DNA of 64,000 nucleotides from positions 1,409,106-1,473,105 of the forward strand of contig NZ_BPFI01000001.1 of NCBI RefSeq assembly GCF_019972135.1, written 5' to 3'. Made by a program: the position numbers and the translations under genes. Positions 28,550 to 38,276 of this stretch are shown here, piece by piece. Below the pieces are notes generated by a model, which saw only the letters and a list, made by a program, of their open reading frames with translations, made no database searches and was not told the DNA's origin. The stretch is from Sulfurovum sp. TSL1 (lineage in GTDB: Bacteria; Campylobacterota; Campylobacteria; Campylobacterales; Sulfurovaceae). Numbering within the stretch: the first letter of the stretch is position 1; every line of letters starts with the position of its first letter.

Positions 28550-28912
28550 TTAGTCTTCTACAACATTTCTATGTGCTGCTCTGTCTTCAAGAGAAATATC
28601 ATCTCTCATTGGCATTTCAGCATCTGGGTTCTCCATAACATAGTTTAGACCATCAATGTAGTTTTCACCATTGAAGTAATCTTTGTGCTCAGCAGTGAAC
28701 GGCATATCCCAAGTAATACAACCTTCAGTTGGACATGCTTCTGCACATGCTGGAGAATCAAAGTGATCTACACACTCAACACATTTGTCAGGGTACACAT
28801 AGTAGTACTCCTCACCCGTTGGATTATCATCCTCATCTACGATTGCTTCTACTGGACATTCGTCAATACAAGCTGCACAGTTTATACATGTATCACCAAT
28901 AATTACTGCCAT
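28550..28912 (-). CDS. 2[4Fe-4S] ferredoxin with C-terminal extension
   Basis: A 120-residue ferredoxin with C-x2-C-x2-C-x3-C-P (C-I-N-C-A-A-C-I-D-E-C-P) and the C-x2-C-x8-C-x3-C-P set (E-C-V-D-H-F-D-S-P-A-C). An acidic extension of about 45 residues follows the second cluster. It is a paralogue of the 83-residue ferredoxin at 3547-3798, and the pair may serve different redox partners. It stands alone between two terminator-like regions. Confidence 0.9.
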   Translation of the reverse strand: MAVIIGDTCINCAACIDECPVEAIVDEDDNPTGEEYYYVYPDKCVECVDHFDSPACAEACPTEGCITWDMPFTAEHKDYFNGENYIDGLNYVMENPDAEMPMRDDISLEDRAAHRNVVED

Positions 28913-29033
28913 ATTTATTCCTTTTTATATAAGATAGGAAACTATAGCTAAAGATATTTAAAAAAACTTTAAACCCATTAGATAATTTGTTAAAGTGTAT
29001 AAAAATGATTCATTTATTACACTATATTAAACA

Positions 29034-30191
29034 CTAAATATTTAAATATCTTTTGATATCTTCTACCCTGTCTGTCTTCTCCCAGTTAAAACCTTCTTCT
29101 TCTCTTCCGAAGTGACCGTACGCTGCAGTTCTGCGGTATATAGGTTTAAGCAGATCCAATGCATCCATAATACCTTTAGGTGTCAGGTCAAAAAGTGACT
29201 CTACGCACGCTGTGATCTTAGATTCGTCCACTGTTGCGGTGCCATGTGTATCTACATAGATAGAGACCGGTTTGGCTACACCGATCGCATAGGCTATCTG
29301 CAGTGTTGCTCTGTCACATACACCTGCAGCCACAAGGTTTTTCGCTACGTATCTTGCCGCATATGCAGCAGATCGGTCCACTTTTGTAGGATCTTTTCCA
29401 GAGAAAGCTCCCCCGCCATGAGGACAAGAACCACCATAGGTATCGACAATGATCTTTCTACCTGTAAGTCCGGCATCTCCTTGAGGACCGCCGATCACAA
29501 AACGTCCCGTAGGATTGATATGATAGGTAATATCATCAGACATCAGCTCTGCCGGTATAACGGCTTTGATCACTTCTTCAAGTACCGCTTTTTGTACCTG
29601 TTCAAGCGTCACTTCAGGATGATGCTGCGTTGAAACAACGATCGTATCTATCGCAACAGGTTTTCCCTCTACATACTTCACTGAAACCTGTGCTTTACCA
29701 TCCGGGCGTAAAAACGGGACAGTACCATTTTTACGGACTTCCGCCAGTTTGGCTGTGATCTTGTGTGCCAATGAGATAGGCAAAGGCATCAGCTCTTTGG
29801 TCTCATTACAGGCATATCCGAACATCAATCCCTGGTCACCCGCGCCGATCTCACCTGAAGCCTGATCCACACCCTGGTTGATATCCGGGCTCTGCTCCCC
29901 TATGCCGTTGAGTACGCCTGCAGACCTATAGTCAAACCCATAACTTGCATCCGTGTACCCTATCTCTCTTACCACCTCTCTTGCAATCTCTTGCATCGGC
30001 GCATACGCTGTTGTCTTTAGTTCTCCTGCAATAACACAAAAACCATTACTCAGTAACGTTTCACAAGCCACTCTTGCCTGTGGATCTTTTTCGATGATAT
30101 AGTCAAGTATAGCATCTGAGATCTGATCAGCCATTTTATCCGGATGACCCTCGGTTACCGATTCACTTGTAAAAATGTATTCGTTAGCCAT
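29034..30191 (-). CDS. metK: S-adenosylmethionine synthetase
   Basis: Joins methionine and ATP to give SAM; 385 residues. The signature motifs are present: [14 protein letters not shown] near the N-terminus, [12 protein letters not shown] and the [19 protein letters not shown] phosphate-binding loop. It is downstream of dxs, separated by a 248-bp gap with strong hairpins, so it probably has its own promoter. Confidence 0.97.
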   Translation of the reverse strand: MANEYIFTSESVTEGHPDKMADQISDAILDYIIEKDPQARVACETLLSNGFCVIAGELKTTAYAPMQEIAREVVREIGYTDASYGFDYRSAGVLNGIGEQSPDINQGVDQASGEIGAGDQGLMFGYACNETKELMPLPISLAHKITAKLAEVRKNGTVPFLRPDGKAQVSVKYVEGKPVAIDTIVVSTQHHPEVTLEQVQKAVLEEVIKAVIPAELMSDDITYHINPTGRFVIGGPQGDAGLTGRKIIVDTYGGSCPHGGGAFSGKDPTKVDRSAAYAARYVAKNLVAAGVCDRATLQIAYAIGVAKPVSIYVDTHGTATVDESKITACVESLFDLTPKGIMDALDLLKPIYRRTAAYGHFGREEEGFNWEKTDRVEDIKRYLNI

Positions 30192-30378
30192 TTTTTTCCT
30201 TTAATTAATTCTCATTGAAGTATGGCAAAGCAATGCTTCAATTTTCCAGAGAAGCTGCCCTTTGATACCTCTCACTTCTGCTCTAAAGAGCGATGCCGAT
30301 AAATCACTCAATGATTTTCGGTCAAGTTTCGCCATTCGGCTCAGAGAATTTTGAAATATTTGTTCACTGTCACTGAAC

Positions 30379-30410
30379 TTGATACAATACCTCAAAAGGT
30401 ACTGTATCAA
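30379..30410 (-). terminator. Thirteen-pair hairpin between dxs and metK
   Basis: TTGATACAATACC at 30379-30391 pairs with 30398-30410 with one G-U pair and a 6-base loop. It lies about 30 bases after the dxs stop on the minus strand and probably ends the hisC-dxs transcript. No clean T-run follows. Confidence 0.5.
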
Positions 30411-30420
30411 ATACAGCTTT

Positions 30421-30446
30421 CATGTAGAAGAAGCCTCCTCTACATG
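30421..30446 (-). terminator. Hairpin at the end of dxs
   Basis: CATGTAGA / TCTACATG, 8 perfect pairs around a 10-base loop, spans the last codons and stop of dxs. Together with the larger hairpin at 30379-30410 it forms a double stem-loop after the gene. Confidence 0.4.
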
Positions 30447-32245
30447 ATCTTTTGTGCCAATTGCTCCGGCAGTATCCCCAAAGACTCTTCTACCAACCTG
30501 GTATTACCATGGGTGATAAATGCATCAGAATACTCAAATGTTGTCAATGCCACATCCTGAATCTTTTTTTGACTTAAAAGTTCCAGGATCGCTGAACCCA
30601 CGCCCCCCTGTGCTGCAGAATCAGAAAAAACAAACCATTTTTTATACTTAGTGCTTAAATCCACAAGCATCTCTTCATCCAATGGCTTAACAAAACGCAG
30701 GTCCAGCACGGCAGGATCTGCTTCAACCAGTTCGGCCACTTTTTGGGCACGTCCGACACCATTACCGTACCCGATAAAGAGTATCTCTTCACCCTCTTTG
30801 AGCAAAACGGACTTCCCCAGTTCATAGGCCGGACTCTCTGTGTCTTCTGCCAAAAATGCCCCTCTAGGATATCTAAAAGCACAAGGGTGGTCATACTCTT
30901 TGGCAAATTGCATACAGAGCTTCATCGTTGTTTCATTGTAGGGTGCCAGCAGCGTCATGTTAGGAATGCCCCTTAAATAAGAGATATCAAAAGCACCCTG
31001 ATGTGTCTCTCCATCCTCTCCCACAATACCTGCTCTGTCCAGCGCGAATGCGACACCCAGGTCCATGAGCGCGATATCATGGATGACCTGATCATACCCG
31101 CGTTGCAAGAATGTGGAGTAGATCGTACAGAAAGGTTTAAATCCTTCTTTTGCCAATGGCCCCATAGAGGTCACAGCATGCTGCTCTGCGATGGCAACGT
31201 CCCAAAAACGCTCAGGGTATTTTTTAATGGCAGCACTTAAACCCGTACCGCTTGGCATTGCAGCTGTCACACCGACCACTTTGCCATCTTCATCTGCAAG
31301 TTCTACCAGGGTATCGGAAAAAATAGCGGTTGCAGCCTTAGCCACTCCGGTTTTTTTAGGCGTTTCACCTGTTTTAAGGTCAAAAGCACTGACCCCGTGC
31401 CAATGCTCTTTGGTCCCTTCAGCGATCTCGTACCCCTTCCCTTTAGTGGTCTGTGCATGTATGAGTACCGGTTTGCCTAATGCTTTGGCGACTTCCATCG
31501 TCTCGATAAGGGATTCAATATCGTGTCCGTCCACGGGTCCGATATACTCGATACCCATCTCTTCAAATATAATACCCGGCGTAATGAGCTTGAAAGACTC
31601 TTCAAACCGTTTTGCCATATAGGTCGCACCTTCAGGCAGATGATCCAGGACCTTTTCTACCCTGCCCTTGAATTTCTGATAAAATGAACCGGCCATCGTT
31701 TGAGAAAGCAGTTTACTGATGGCACCGATGGGTTTGGCGATACTCATTTCATTGTCGTTCAGGATGATCACTACAGGGTATTTTCTGTCTCCCAGTTCGT
31801 TCAGGGCCTCATACACCATCCCAGCGCTCATACTTCCATCACCGATAAAGGCAACAGGTATCCTTTTTTCACCTTTCAGTGCTATGGCTTTGGCTGCACC
31901 CACTGCCAGTGAAATAGAGGTCGAACTGTGCCCTGCCACATAATAATCATACTTGGATTCTTTGGGTTTGGTATATCCGCAGATACCGCCAAACTGTCGT
32001 AAAGAATCAAACCTGTCCCATCTGTCCGTCAAGAGTTTATGGGCGTATGCCTGATGACTGACATCAAAAATAAAAGGGTCCTTCTCTACATCAAACACTT
32101 TATGCATAGCCACGATAAGATCTGTTGCACCCATAGTAGAACTCAGGTGTCCACCGTTTTTACTTACCGTATCCAATATCTTTTGTCTGATCTCTCCGGC
32201 TAAAGTATTGAGTTCGTCTATGGAATGTGCTTTTATATCTATCAT
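30440..32245 (-). CDS. dxs: 1-deoxy-D-xylulose-5-phosphate synthase
   Basis: Thiamine-diphosphate enzyme that starts the MEP isoprenoid pathway from pyruvate and glyceraldehyde 3-phosphate; 601 residues. The ThDP motif G-D-G-S-M-S-A-G-M-V-Y-E-A-L-N, the I-H-A-Q-T-T-K-G-K-G-Y segment and D-R-A-G-I-V-G-E-D-G-E-T-H-Q-G in the Pyr domain are characteristic. It follows the 70-residue small gene by 4 bases. Confidence 0.96.
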   Translation of the reverse strand: MIDIKAHSIDELNTLAGEIRQKILDTVSKNGGHLSSTMGATDLIVAMHKVFDVEKDPFIFDVSHQAYAHKLLTDRWDRFDSLRQFGGICGYTKPKESKYDYYVAGHSSTSISLAVGAAKAIALKGEKRIPVAFIGDGSMSAGMVYEALNELGDRKYPVVIILNDNEMSIAKPIGAISKLLSQTMAGSFYQKFKGRVEKVLDHLPEGATYMAKRFEESFKLITPGIIFEEMGIEYIGPVDGHDIESLIETMEVAKALGKPVLIHAQTTKGKGYEIAEGTKEHWHGVSAFDLKTGETPKKTGVAKAATAIFSDTLVELADEDGKVVGVTAAMPSGTGLSAAIKKYPERFWDVAIAEQHAVTSMGPLAKEGFKPFCTIYSTFLQRGYDQVIHDIALMDLGVAFALDRAGIVGEDGETHQGAFDISYLRGIPNMTLLAPYNETTMKLCMQFAKEYDHPCAFRYPRGAFLAEDTESPAYELGKSVLLKEGEEILFIGYGNGVGRAQKVAELVEADPAVLDLRFVKPLDEEMLVDLSTKYKKWFVFSDSAAQGGVGSAILELLSQKKIQDVALTTFEYSDAFITHGNTRLVEESLGILPEQLAQKIM

Positions 32246-32249
32246 CTTT

Positions 32250-32462
32250 TTATTTCCCTAGCAAATAGGCACTCAGCAGTTTTTTTGTGAAAACGATCTG
32301 GGCATCATCATACACCAAACCTAGATCATCTGCCAAATTTTTCAGTTCTTTTTTCGTTACTTTGTTCATCGTATTCTGCTGGACCTTGTGTTGGATAAAA
32401 TCATCTAAAATAAAAGGCTTCACCTCTACTTCATCTGCTTTGACCACCTCAACTTTTTTCAA
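32250..32462 (-). CDS. Small protein of unknown function between hisC and dxs
   Basis: A 70-residue hydrophilic protein (M-K-K-V-E-V-V-K-A-D...) with a helical C-terminal half that includes L-A-D-D-L-G-L-V-Y-D-D-A-Q-I-V-F-T-K-K-L-L. Its ATG overlaps the hisC stop by 4 bp and dxs starts 4 bases after its stop, so it looks like a translated operon member. I do not recognise a family. Confidence 0.7.
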   Translation of the reverse strand: MKKVEVVKADEVEVKPFILDDFIQHKVQQNTMNKVTKKELKNLADDLGLVYDDAQIVFTKKLLSAYLLGK

Positions 32463-33553
32463 GCTATCACTTCTAAAAAATGTTTAAAGAAGACATCATT
32501 TTGTTTTGCTGTGCCTATCGTGATCCTCATGGCATTCATTCCATAGGAGGCAAGGTTACGGATGATGACACCGCGTTTAAGCAGCGCATCCGCTATCTTT
32601 GTGGCATCCATACTTTCATCAAACATATAGGTAATGAAATTCGTATAACTCTCTATGTATTCAAATCCCTGTTCTTCTGCAAAAGCCTCGTAGCGTTTGA
32701 TCTGCTCCTGATGCAGTGCGATAGACGCTTCTACAAAACTGTTATCTTTGCATGCCTCTATGGCCACGGCCAAAGAGAGTGTAGAGATATTAAACGGGGG
32801 TCTCATTTTATGCAGTTCTTTGATCAGTTCGGCCTGTGCGATACCATATCCTACACGCATACCGCCCAGACCATGTGCTTTGGAAAATGTACCCAGATAG
32901 ATGACATTCTCATACTCCAACAGGTCATTTGGCGTGATCGCATATTGTGGATCTTTGGCTGCAGCATACTCCATATAGGCACCGTCCACAACGACCAGTG
33001 TATCCTTATCTACTGCATGAATGATCTTTAAGACCTCTTCTTTACTTGTCGCATCCCCTGTAGGGTTGTTCGGTGTACAGAGGTAAATGATCTTTGGTCT
33101 ATGCATACGGTAGGCTTCCATAAATTCATCATACTTATGCGTATAGCTTGCCGTACGAAGGATTCTTGCACCCATCTGCTTTGCATAGATCTCATACATG
33201 GCAAAGGTCACTGCAGACATCAATACAGAAGCGTTTTCATCCAAGAGTGCACGAGAAACGAATTCTATCACCTGGTCAGAACCCGCACCGATGATGATAT
33301 TGTCATCATGGACATGAAACTTTCTGCTCAATGCGGCCTTAAGTTCGAACATACTGTCATCAGGATACAGGTGCGCGATGTCAGCATTGGACCTGATCAC
33401 TTTGGCGATAGCCGGGTTTGTACCTATCGGGTTTTCATTGGAAGCGAGTTTTACCACGTCTTTCGCAGCAATACCGAATTGACGTACCACAAGCTCTATA
33501 GGTTTACCTGCTTCATATGTTTGAATGTTCTCTAATACTTTGTTAAATTTCAT
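32459..33553 (-). CDS. hisC: Histidinol-phosphate aminotransferase
   Basis: PLP enzyme of 364 residues acting in histidine synthesis, often also on aromatic amino acids. The start L-A-S-N-E-N-P-I-G, the P-N-N-P-T-G-D loop and the PLP lysine in T-F-S-K-A-H-G-L-G-G-M-R-V-G-Y are diagnostic. It sits just after pheA, which suggests a role in phenylalanine and tyrosine transamination as well. Confidence 0.95.
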   Translation of the reverse strand: MKFNKVLENIQTYEAGKPIELVVRQFGIAAKDVVKLASNENPIGTNPAIAKVIRSNADIAHLYPDDSMFELKAALSRKFHVHDDNIIIGAGSDQVIEFVSRALLDENASVLMSAVTFAMYEIYAKQMGARILRTASYTHKYDEFMEAYRMHRPKIIYLCTPNNPTGDATSKEEVLKIIHAVDKDTLVVVDGAYMEYAAAKDPQYAITPNDLLEYENVIYLGTFSKAHGLGGMRVGYGIAQAELIKELHKMRPPFNISTLSLAVAIEACKDNSFVEASIALHQEQIKRYEAFAEEQGFEYIESYTNFITYMFDESMDATKIADALLKRGVIIRNLASYGMNAMRITIGTAKQNDVFFKHFLEVIA

Positions 33554-33587
33554 ACTGATTCTTCTCCATCCCTGCTTACTGCTTATT

Positions 33588-34646
33588 TTAAATATCGTCT
33601 ATCTCTTTCACATAAGAACCTAATATTTTGATCTCATCTTTATGTTTTTCCAAAATAGGTTTGATATGTGTATCATTTTGGTGCCCATGAAATTCTATAA
33701 AAAAGATCGACTCCCCCTCTACGATATGCGACTTGATCTTTGTCAGGTTCACATGTGCCTCTTCAAAATCATTCAGAAAATTCACTAAAGAACCCGGTTT
33801 ATTCGAAAGCCTTACCAGTAAAGAGGTTTTATCGTTCCCTGATGCCGCATTTTCAAAGTCAGAGATAATGAAAAAACGTGTTCTGTTGTTCGTATCATCT
33901 TCTACATTATTGAAACGTATAGGCAGGTTATTTAATTTTGCTGCCACTGCAGGACAGAGTGCTGCAGCAGTGTCATCTTTTAGGGCAAGTTTTGCCGCTT
34001 TCACGGTAGATTCCACAGGGATATGTTCTACTTCATCTAATCCCAGGTCCTGTAGAAACTTACGGCATTGTCCAAAAGCGATATCTTTAGAGTAGATCTT
34101 TGTGATCTTTGTGATATCATCACTGACTGTGGCAAAGGCCATATGTACATCCAGGCACACTTCGGCAATGATCTTAAGGTCATACTCGTCCAGGCAATTG
34201 ATCGTATCACTGACAATGCCGTTAGACGAGTTTTCTATAGGGATGACTCCAAATTTTGCTGTGCCTTTTTTGACTTCACGAAACACACCCGGGATAGAGC
34301 TGATAGGCAAGTATGCACTCATGGCTCCAAACTTGTTCTCGGCTGCCTGATGCGTAAAACTTGCTTCAGGCCCTAAATAGGCTACACCTTCAGGAAGCTC
34401 AAGATTTCTGGCCACGGCAAACATCTCTAAAAAGAGTGCGTCTATCGCCTGATCGGTCAGTTTTCCTTTATTTTGACTTTTTAAGCGGTTCAGAATAGCC
34501 TGTTCACGTTCAGGACGGTAGATAGGTGCACCGGTTGTATTCTTCACTTCGCCTACCTGATGTACCAACTCCATACGTTGATTATAGAGTTCTAACAAGG
34601 CATCATCGATGCTGTCTATCTTTACTCTCAGCTCCTCTAAAGTCAT
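33588..34646 (-). CDS. pheA: Chorismate mutase / prephenate dehydratase (P-protein)
   Basis: Bifunctional enzyme of phenylalanine synthesis, 352 residues. The first 85 residues are an AroQ chorismate mutase (L-R-V-K-I-D-S-I-D-D-A-L-L-E-L-Y-N-Q-R). The dehydratase follows with Y-L-G-P-E-A-S-F-T-H-Q-A and N-R-T-R-F-F-I, and an ACT regulatory domain with N-K-P-G-S-L closes the protein. I use ATG 34646 (M-T-L-E-E-L), since the longer frame to 34688 would overlap lysA and lacks a family-like start. An AGGA lies about 9 bases upstream. Confidence 0.93.
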   Translation of the reverse strand: MTLEELRVKIDSIDDALLELYNQRMELVHQVGEVKNTTGAPIYRPEREQAILNRLKSQNKGKLTDQAIDALFLEMFAVARNLELPEGVAYLGPEASFTHQAAENKFGAMSAYLPISSIPGVFREVKKGTAKFGVIPIENSSNGIVSDTINCLDEYDLKIIAEVCLDVHMAFATVSDDITKITKIYSKDIAFGQCRKFLQDLGLDEVEHIPVESTVKAAKLALKDDTAAALCPAVAAKLNNLPIRFNNVEDDTNNRTRFFIISDFENAASGNDKTSLLVRLSNKPGSLVNFLNDFEEAHVNLTKIKSHIVEGESIFFIEFHGHQNDTHIKPILEKHKDEIKILGSYVKEIDDI

Positions 34647-34668
34647 ATGCTCATCCTGCCTTTTTGCT

Positions 34669-35880
34669 TTACTTATCCAGATACTCAAGCTCTAAACGTA
34701 CTTGGTCTTCATACGTTTCACGCTGACGTATCAGTCTGTCTTTCCCGCCTTGAAGTGCCACTTCTGCAGCTTTTGCACGTGTATTGTAGTTACTTGCCAT
34801 CGTAAATCCATAGGCACCTGCAGAATGCACCACGATAAGGTCATTATGTTCCAGCGGCGGAAGAGGCACGTTTTTACCGAAGAAATCTCCGCTTTCACAT
34901 ACCGGTCCTACGACATCTGCAGGTGTCTTTTCACCCTCTTGGAGCACCGCCTCGATCTTATGATACGCATTATAGAGGCTTGGACGAATAAGATCGTTCA
35001 TTGCACCGTCTACAATGACAAAACGCTTCCCGTCATTGACTTTTTCATAAAGCACCTTGGTAAAAAAGGCACCGGCATTGGCAACCATGTAACGTCCCGG
35101 TTCACAAAGCAGCGTCACATCAAGTCCTTTGGTCGCTTCAAATATGGCCTGGGTATACACTTCAGCAGGTATGGTGACCTCATCATCATACACGACACCG
35201 ATACCCCCGCCTACATCAAAGAACTTAATATCGATCTTGATCGCTTTAAGTGAACGAACCAGGTCTGCTACGATCATACATGACTCACGTATAGGCTCGA
35301 TCTTTGTAAGCTGCGAGCCGATGTGGAAATGGATCCCCACAGGATTTAAAAACTCCGATCTGTTGGCATAGATATACATGCGTTTTGCCATATCTATCTC
35401 TACACCGAATTTGTTTTCATGCAATCCAGTTGAGATATACGGGTGTGTTTGCGGGTCGATATTAGGATTGACCCTGATAGAGATACGTGCTTCTTTACCC
35501 AGCTCTTTGGCTACCATCTCTACACGTTTCATCTCCGCTTCACTCTCCAGGTTAAGCAGTAAAATATCCTGTTCCAGTGCTTCACGTATCTCATCATCAC
35601 GTTTTCCTACACCGGAGAAAATGATCTTATATTTATCTACACCTGCTGTCAATGCACGTTTGACCTCACCGATACTCACACAGTCAGCACCCGCACCAAG
35701 CTTGGCCAAGTGAGCGATCACAGAAAGGTTCGAATTTGCTTTTACTGCATAATTGATAAGTGATTTTTTACCTGCAAACGCATCTTTCAGTGTGTTATAT
35801 CTATTTTCAATATAATCAAAATCATATATATACAAAGGCGTGCCGTATTTTTCTGCCAATGCTTTATAATCAATATTCAT
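34669..35880 (-). CDS. lysA: Diaminopimelate decarboxylase
   Basis: PLP enzyme of 403 residues that makes lysine from meso-diaminopimelate. The PLP lysine is in I-N-Y-A-V-K-A-N-S-N near residue 45; the H-I-G-S-Q-L, G-G-G-I-G-V, E-P-G-R-Y-M-V and C-E-S-G-D-F-F motifs follow in the fold-III order. It starts a lysA-pheA-hisC amino-acid run on the minus strand. Two TAAAAT-like boxes lie in the 94-bp gap upstream. Confidence 0.96.
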   Translation of the reverse strand: MNIDYKALAEKYGTPLYIYDFDYIENRYNTLKDAFAGKKSLINYAVKANSNLSVIAHLAKLGAGADCVSIGEVKRALTAGVDKYKIIFSGVGKRDDEIREALEQDILLLNLESEAEMKRVEMVAKELGKEARISIRVNPNIDPQTHPYISTGLHENKFGVEIDMAKRMYIYANRSEFLNPVGIHFHIGSQLTKIEPIRESCMIVADLVRSLKAIKIDIKFFDVGGGIGVVYDDEVTIPAEVYTQAIFEATKGLDVTLLCEPGRYMVANAGAFFTKVLYEKVNDGKRFVIVDGAMNDLIRPSLYNAYHKIEAVLQEGEKTPADVVGPVCESGDFFGKNVPLPPLEHNDLIVVHSAGAYGFTMASNYNTRAKAAEVALQGGKDRLIRQRETYEDQVRLELEYLDK

Positions 35881-35974
35881 GTATCCTGTCCTGTATGCTC
35901 AATACCCTGAGTCTATTTTAGGGTGATTTTATCTAAAAGTTGATTAAAAGGTACATTTAAAGTGCTGGAGGGGA

Positions 35975-37057
35975 TTACAGAAGGCTTCTTTCATCTGTAA
36001 AATAGATATACATGGCATAGGCCCACAAAAGCATGACAGGGAGTATCGCTGTCACTTCAGGAAGTAAAACACCATTGCCTCCCATTTGACTCAAACCAAA
36101 CAATATACCCCAAATTCCAAATGTTACACCCAAAGAGAGTGCGATCACTCCACCCATATTCATCATTCTGGCATGAAACGGGAGTTTGAAAAATAAAATC
36201 AGTAACAGGGCCAGTGAAAAAAGTGGTACGACCACTTTGTCATAGAAGGATGCCCTGATCTTATCTGAACTGAGATTTTGTTTATACAATAGCTCCCATG
36301 TCATATAGGCATCCCGTATATTCAATGCTTTACCTTCATACAGTGACTCTATGATCTTAGGTTTATAGCCCTCTAATGTCTCTATACGTGCTTTATGTTC
36401 TACGGTATATCTTTTCAATTCCCCGTTTTCATAGATATGTGTCTTCAGCGTCGCATCATGTGCCGTCCATGTTTCACCATCGAATGTTGCTACAGGCGCA
36501 TTGATCGTATACCGTACCTGATACCCTTCGACTTTGAAGATCGTGATATCTTTGATCTTTTTTTCTATAGGATCAAGCTTGGTGATATAGACAAAAGTAT
36601 CATTGTATTTGAAAAAAAGATCATTCACATCATAGGTACCCAATTTATTTTCCAGAAGGAATTCCGCTTTGTCCTTTGCATAAGAAAACTCTGTGGTATG
36701 CAAGGTTAAAAAAATGATATAGGTCAAAGCGCTGACTGCGAATAATGGCAAAAAAAGTCTTTTTTTACTATACCCAAAGGCATGAAACGCTCCCATAGTG
36801 TTGTTTTTAACCAGTGCGAGCTTCGTCATAATGAGCGCAAAAACGATCGCCAAAGGGTACAGTAAACCCAGTGCTTCCTGCCACATGTAAAAAATATAGA
36901 GTATTTGATAGTTCGAAGCAATATCAAGTTTCTGTAGATGTTGAAAATAATCGATCGCAGCAAAAGCAAAAGAGAGACCGAACAAGATCGACAATAGGTT
37001 TTTACTATAAAGTTTGACCAGGTATCTAAAGTGTAATGAGGGGTTCAAGAGACTCAC
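35975..37057 (-). CDS. lptG: LptF/LptG family LPS export permease
   Basis: A 360-residue inner-membrane protein with about three N-terminal helices, a periplasmic beta-jellyroll region (residues about 130-260) and three C-terminal helices, the YjgP/YjgQ layout. It would form part of the LptBFG ABC transporter that lifts LPS from the inner membrane. The assignment to LptG rather than LptF is uncertain. It overlaps pth by 4 bp, an unrelated partner. Confidence 0.82.
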   Translation of the reverse strand: MSLLNPSLHFRYLVKLYSKNLLSILFGLSFAFAAIDYFQHLQKLDIASNYQILYIFYMWQEALGLLYPLAIVFALIMTKLALVKNNTMGAFHAFGYSKKRLFLPLFAVSALTYIIFLTLHTTEFSYAKDKAEFLLENKLGTYDVNDLFFKYNDTFVYITKLDPIEKKIKDITIFKVEGYQVRYTINAPVATFDGETWTAHDATLKTHIYENGELKRYTVEHKARIETLEGYKPKIIESLYEGKALNIRDAYMTWELLYKQNLSSDKIRASFYDKVVVPLFSLALLLILFFKLPFHARMMNMGGVIALSLGVTFGIWGILFGLSQMGGNGVLLPEVTAILPVMLLWAYAMYIYFTDERSLL

Positions 37058-37626
37058 AGGTCCAAGCCTTCTATAGATTTCAGGCTGTACTTTGACTTCA
37101 CCTCATTCAGTTCCTCTTTTGATAGTACTTTACAAGCCTCTGCAACATGTGTTATCAAACGCTCCAACATTAGATTTTCTTCTGGTGAAAAGTCTTGCAG
37201 AACATAATCTGCTACCTGTGACTTGTGTTCCGGCTTCCCCACACCTACTCTCACACGCAGATACTCTTTTGTGATATGTGCATCAAGCGATCTGAGTCCA
37301 TTATGACCGCCATGGCCCCCACCTCTTTTAAAACGTACCGCACCGAAAGGAAGATCGATATCATCATGGATCACAATGATATCTTCAAGTGGCACTTTGA
37401 AAAAATGTTTTACAGGCTGTACAGAGGTTCCTGAAAGATTCATAAATGTGGTAGGTTTTAAAAAAAGTGAATTGGCTGCGCGATATAGCTTGCCGTGAAA
37501 AGAAGTTTTGGAGATATCTCTGGCGTCAAAGTCATTGACAAGTTTGTCGATGACTTTAAAACCGATATTGTGTCGTGTATTTTCGTATTGTGATCCCGGA
37601 TTACCTAGACCCACGAAAAGTATCAC
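37054..37626 (-). CDS. pth: Peptidyl-tRNA hydrolase
   Basis: Releases tRNA from dropped-off peptidyl-tRNA; 190 residues. The N-terminal signature G-L-G-N-P-G-S-Q-Y-E-N-T-R-H-N-I-G carries the catalytic His at about residue 19. The K-P-T-T-F-M-N-L-S-G loop and H-D-D-I-D-L-P catalytic Asp region are present. It follows rplY by 21 bases, a widely kept pair. Confidence 0.96.
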   Translation of the reverse strand: MILFVGLGNPGSQYENTRHNIGFKVIDKLVNDFDARDISKTSFHGKLYRAANSLFLKPTTFMNLSGTSVQPVKHFFKVPLEDIIVIHDDIDLPFGAVRFKRGGGHGGHNGLRSLDAHITKEYLRVRVGVGKPEHKSQVADYVLQDFSPEENLMLERLITHVAEACKVLSKEELNEVKSKYSLKSIEGLDL

Positions 37627-37647
37627 GACTGTGCTTTCATGCTAGAA

Positions 37648-38184
37648 CTATTTAGCTTTGATCACACCACAGATAGCAACATCTGGTCTGTCCATCATTT
37701 TACAGTTTGCCGGTACTTCCACATCTCTAACAAGAATAGAGTCATCTCTGTTCAATGGTTCTACATTAAGATCAAATTTCGCCGGCATATCTTCAATAGC
37801 CCCTCTTACTTTTAATCTTCTTTTAGACATCACAAGTACACCTTTGTTCTTAAGTCCAACTGGTGTTCCGTGCGTGACAACCGGTACAAGGAAGTTTGTT
37901 ACTTGACCTGGTACTGCTACTCTTAGGTCCACATGAGTCACATCACCGTTCACCGGGTGTAGTTGATACTCTTGAATAAATACATTGATCTCTTTATCGC
38001 CAACTTTCACTGGGAATGCAAGTGCCTGTTTATTTCTTACAGTTCTTGCGAATTCACCACGTTTAAATGCAGCGTTGATATTTTCAACACCATTTGCATA
38101 AATGTTTGCGATTAGATAACCATCTCTTTTAAGCTGCTTTGCATTGCGCTTACCGATACTCTCTCTAACGATACCTTCTAACAT
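37648..38184 (-). CDS. rplY: 50S ribosomal protein bL25 (Ctc type)
   Basis: A 178-residue L25 with the general-stress CTC C-terminal domain. The N-terminal domain binds 5S rRNA; features include R-E-S-I-G-K-R-N-A-K-Q-L-K-R-D-G and a V-T-H-V-D-L-R motif. An AAAGGA ribosome-binding site and a clear TATAAT promoter lie upstream. It is the first gene of rplY-pth-lptG. Confidence 0.94.
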   Translation of the reverse strand: MLEGIVRESIGKRNAKQLKRDGYLIANIYANGVENINAAFKRGEFARTVRNKQALAFPVKVGDKEINVFIQEYQLHPVNGDVTHVDLRVAVPGQVTNFLVPVVTHGTPVGLKNKGVLVMSKRRLKVRGAIEDMPAKFDLNVEPLNRDDSILVRDVEVPANCKMMDRPDVAICGVIKAK

Positions 38185-38254
38185 ATTTGTCCTTTGTTAC
38201 TTGTGTATAATTTTTTTACCCTATCCATTGCTGCATGGAGTAAAATAGACGCGA

Positions 38255-38260
38255 ATTATA
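38255..38260 (-). promoter_or_regulatory. Promoter of rplY-pth-lptG
   Basis: A TATAAT -10 box on the minus strand, preceded by GGG and set in AT-rich DNA, lies about 70 bases before the rplY start. The leader between it and the ATG can form a small CCAT/ATGG hairpin of unclear meaning. Confidence 0.6.
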
Positions 38261-38276
38261 CCCACTTTGTATTAAA

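Noticed and set aside
30201-30335. A 44-codon minus-strand ORF (M-A-K-L-D-R-K...) in the dxs-metK gap
   Set aside because: No Shine-Dalgarno sequence, no recognised similarity, and the extended frame starts inside a hairpin; the gap is better explained as terminator plus metK leader.
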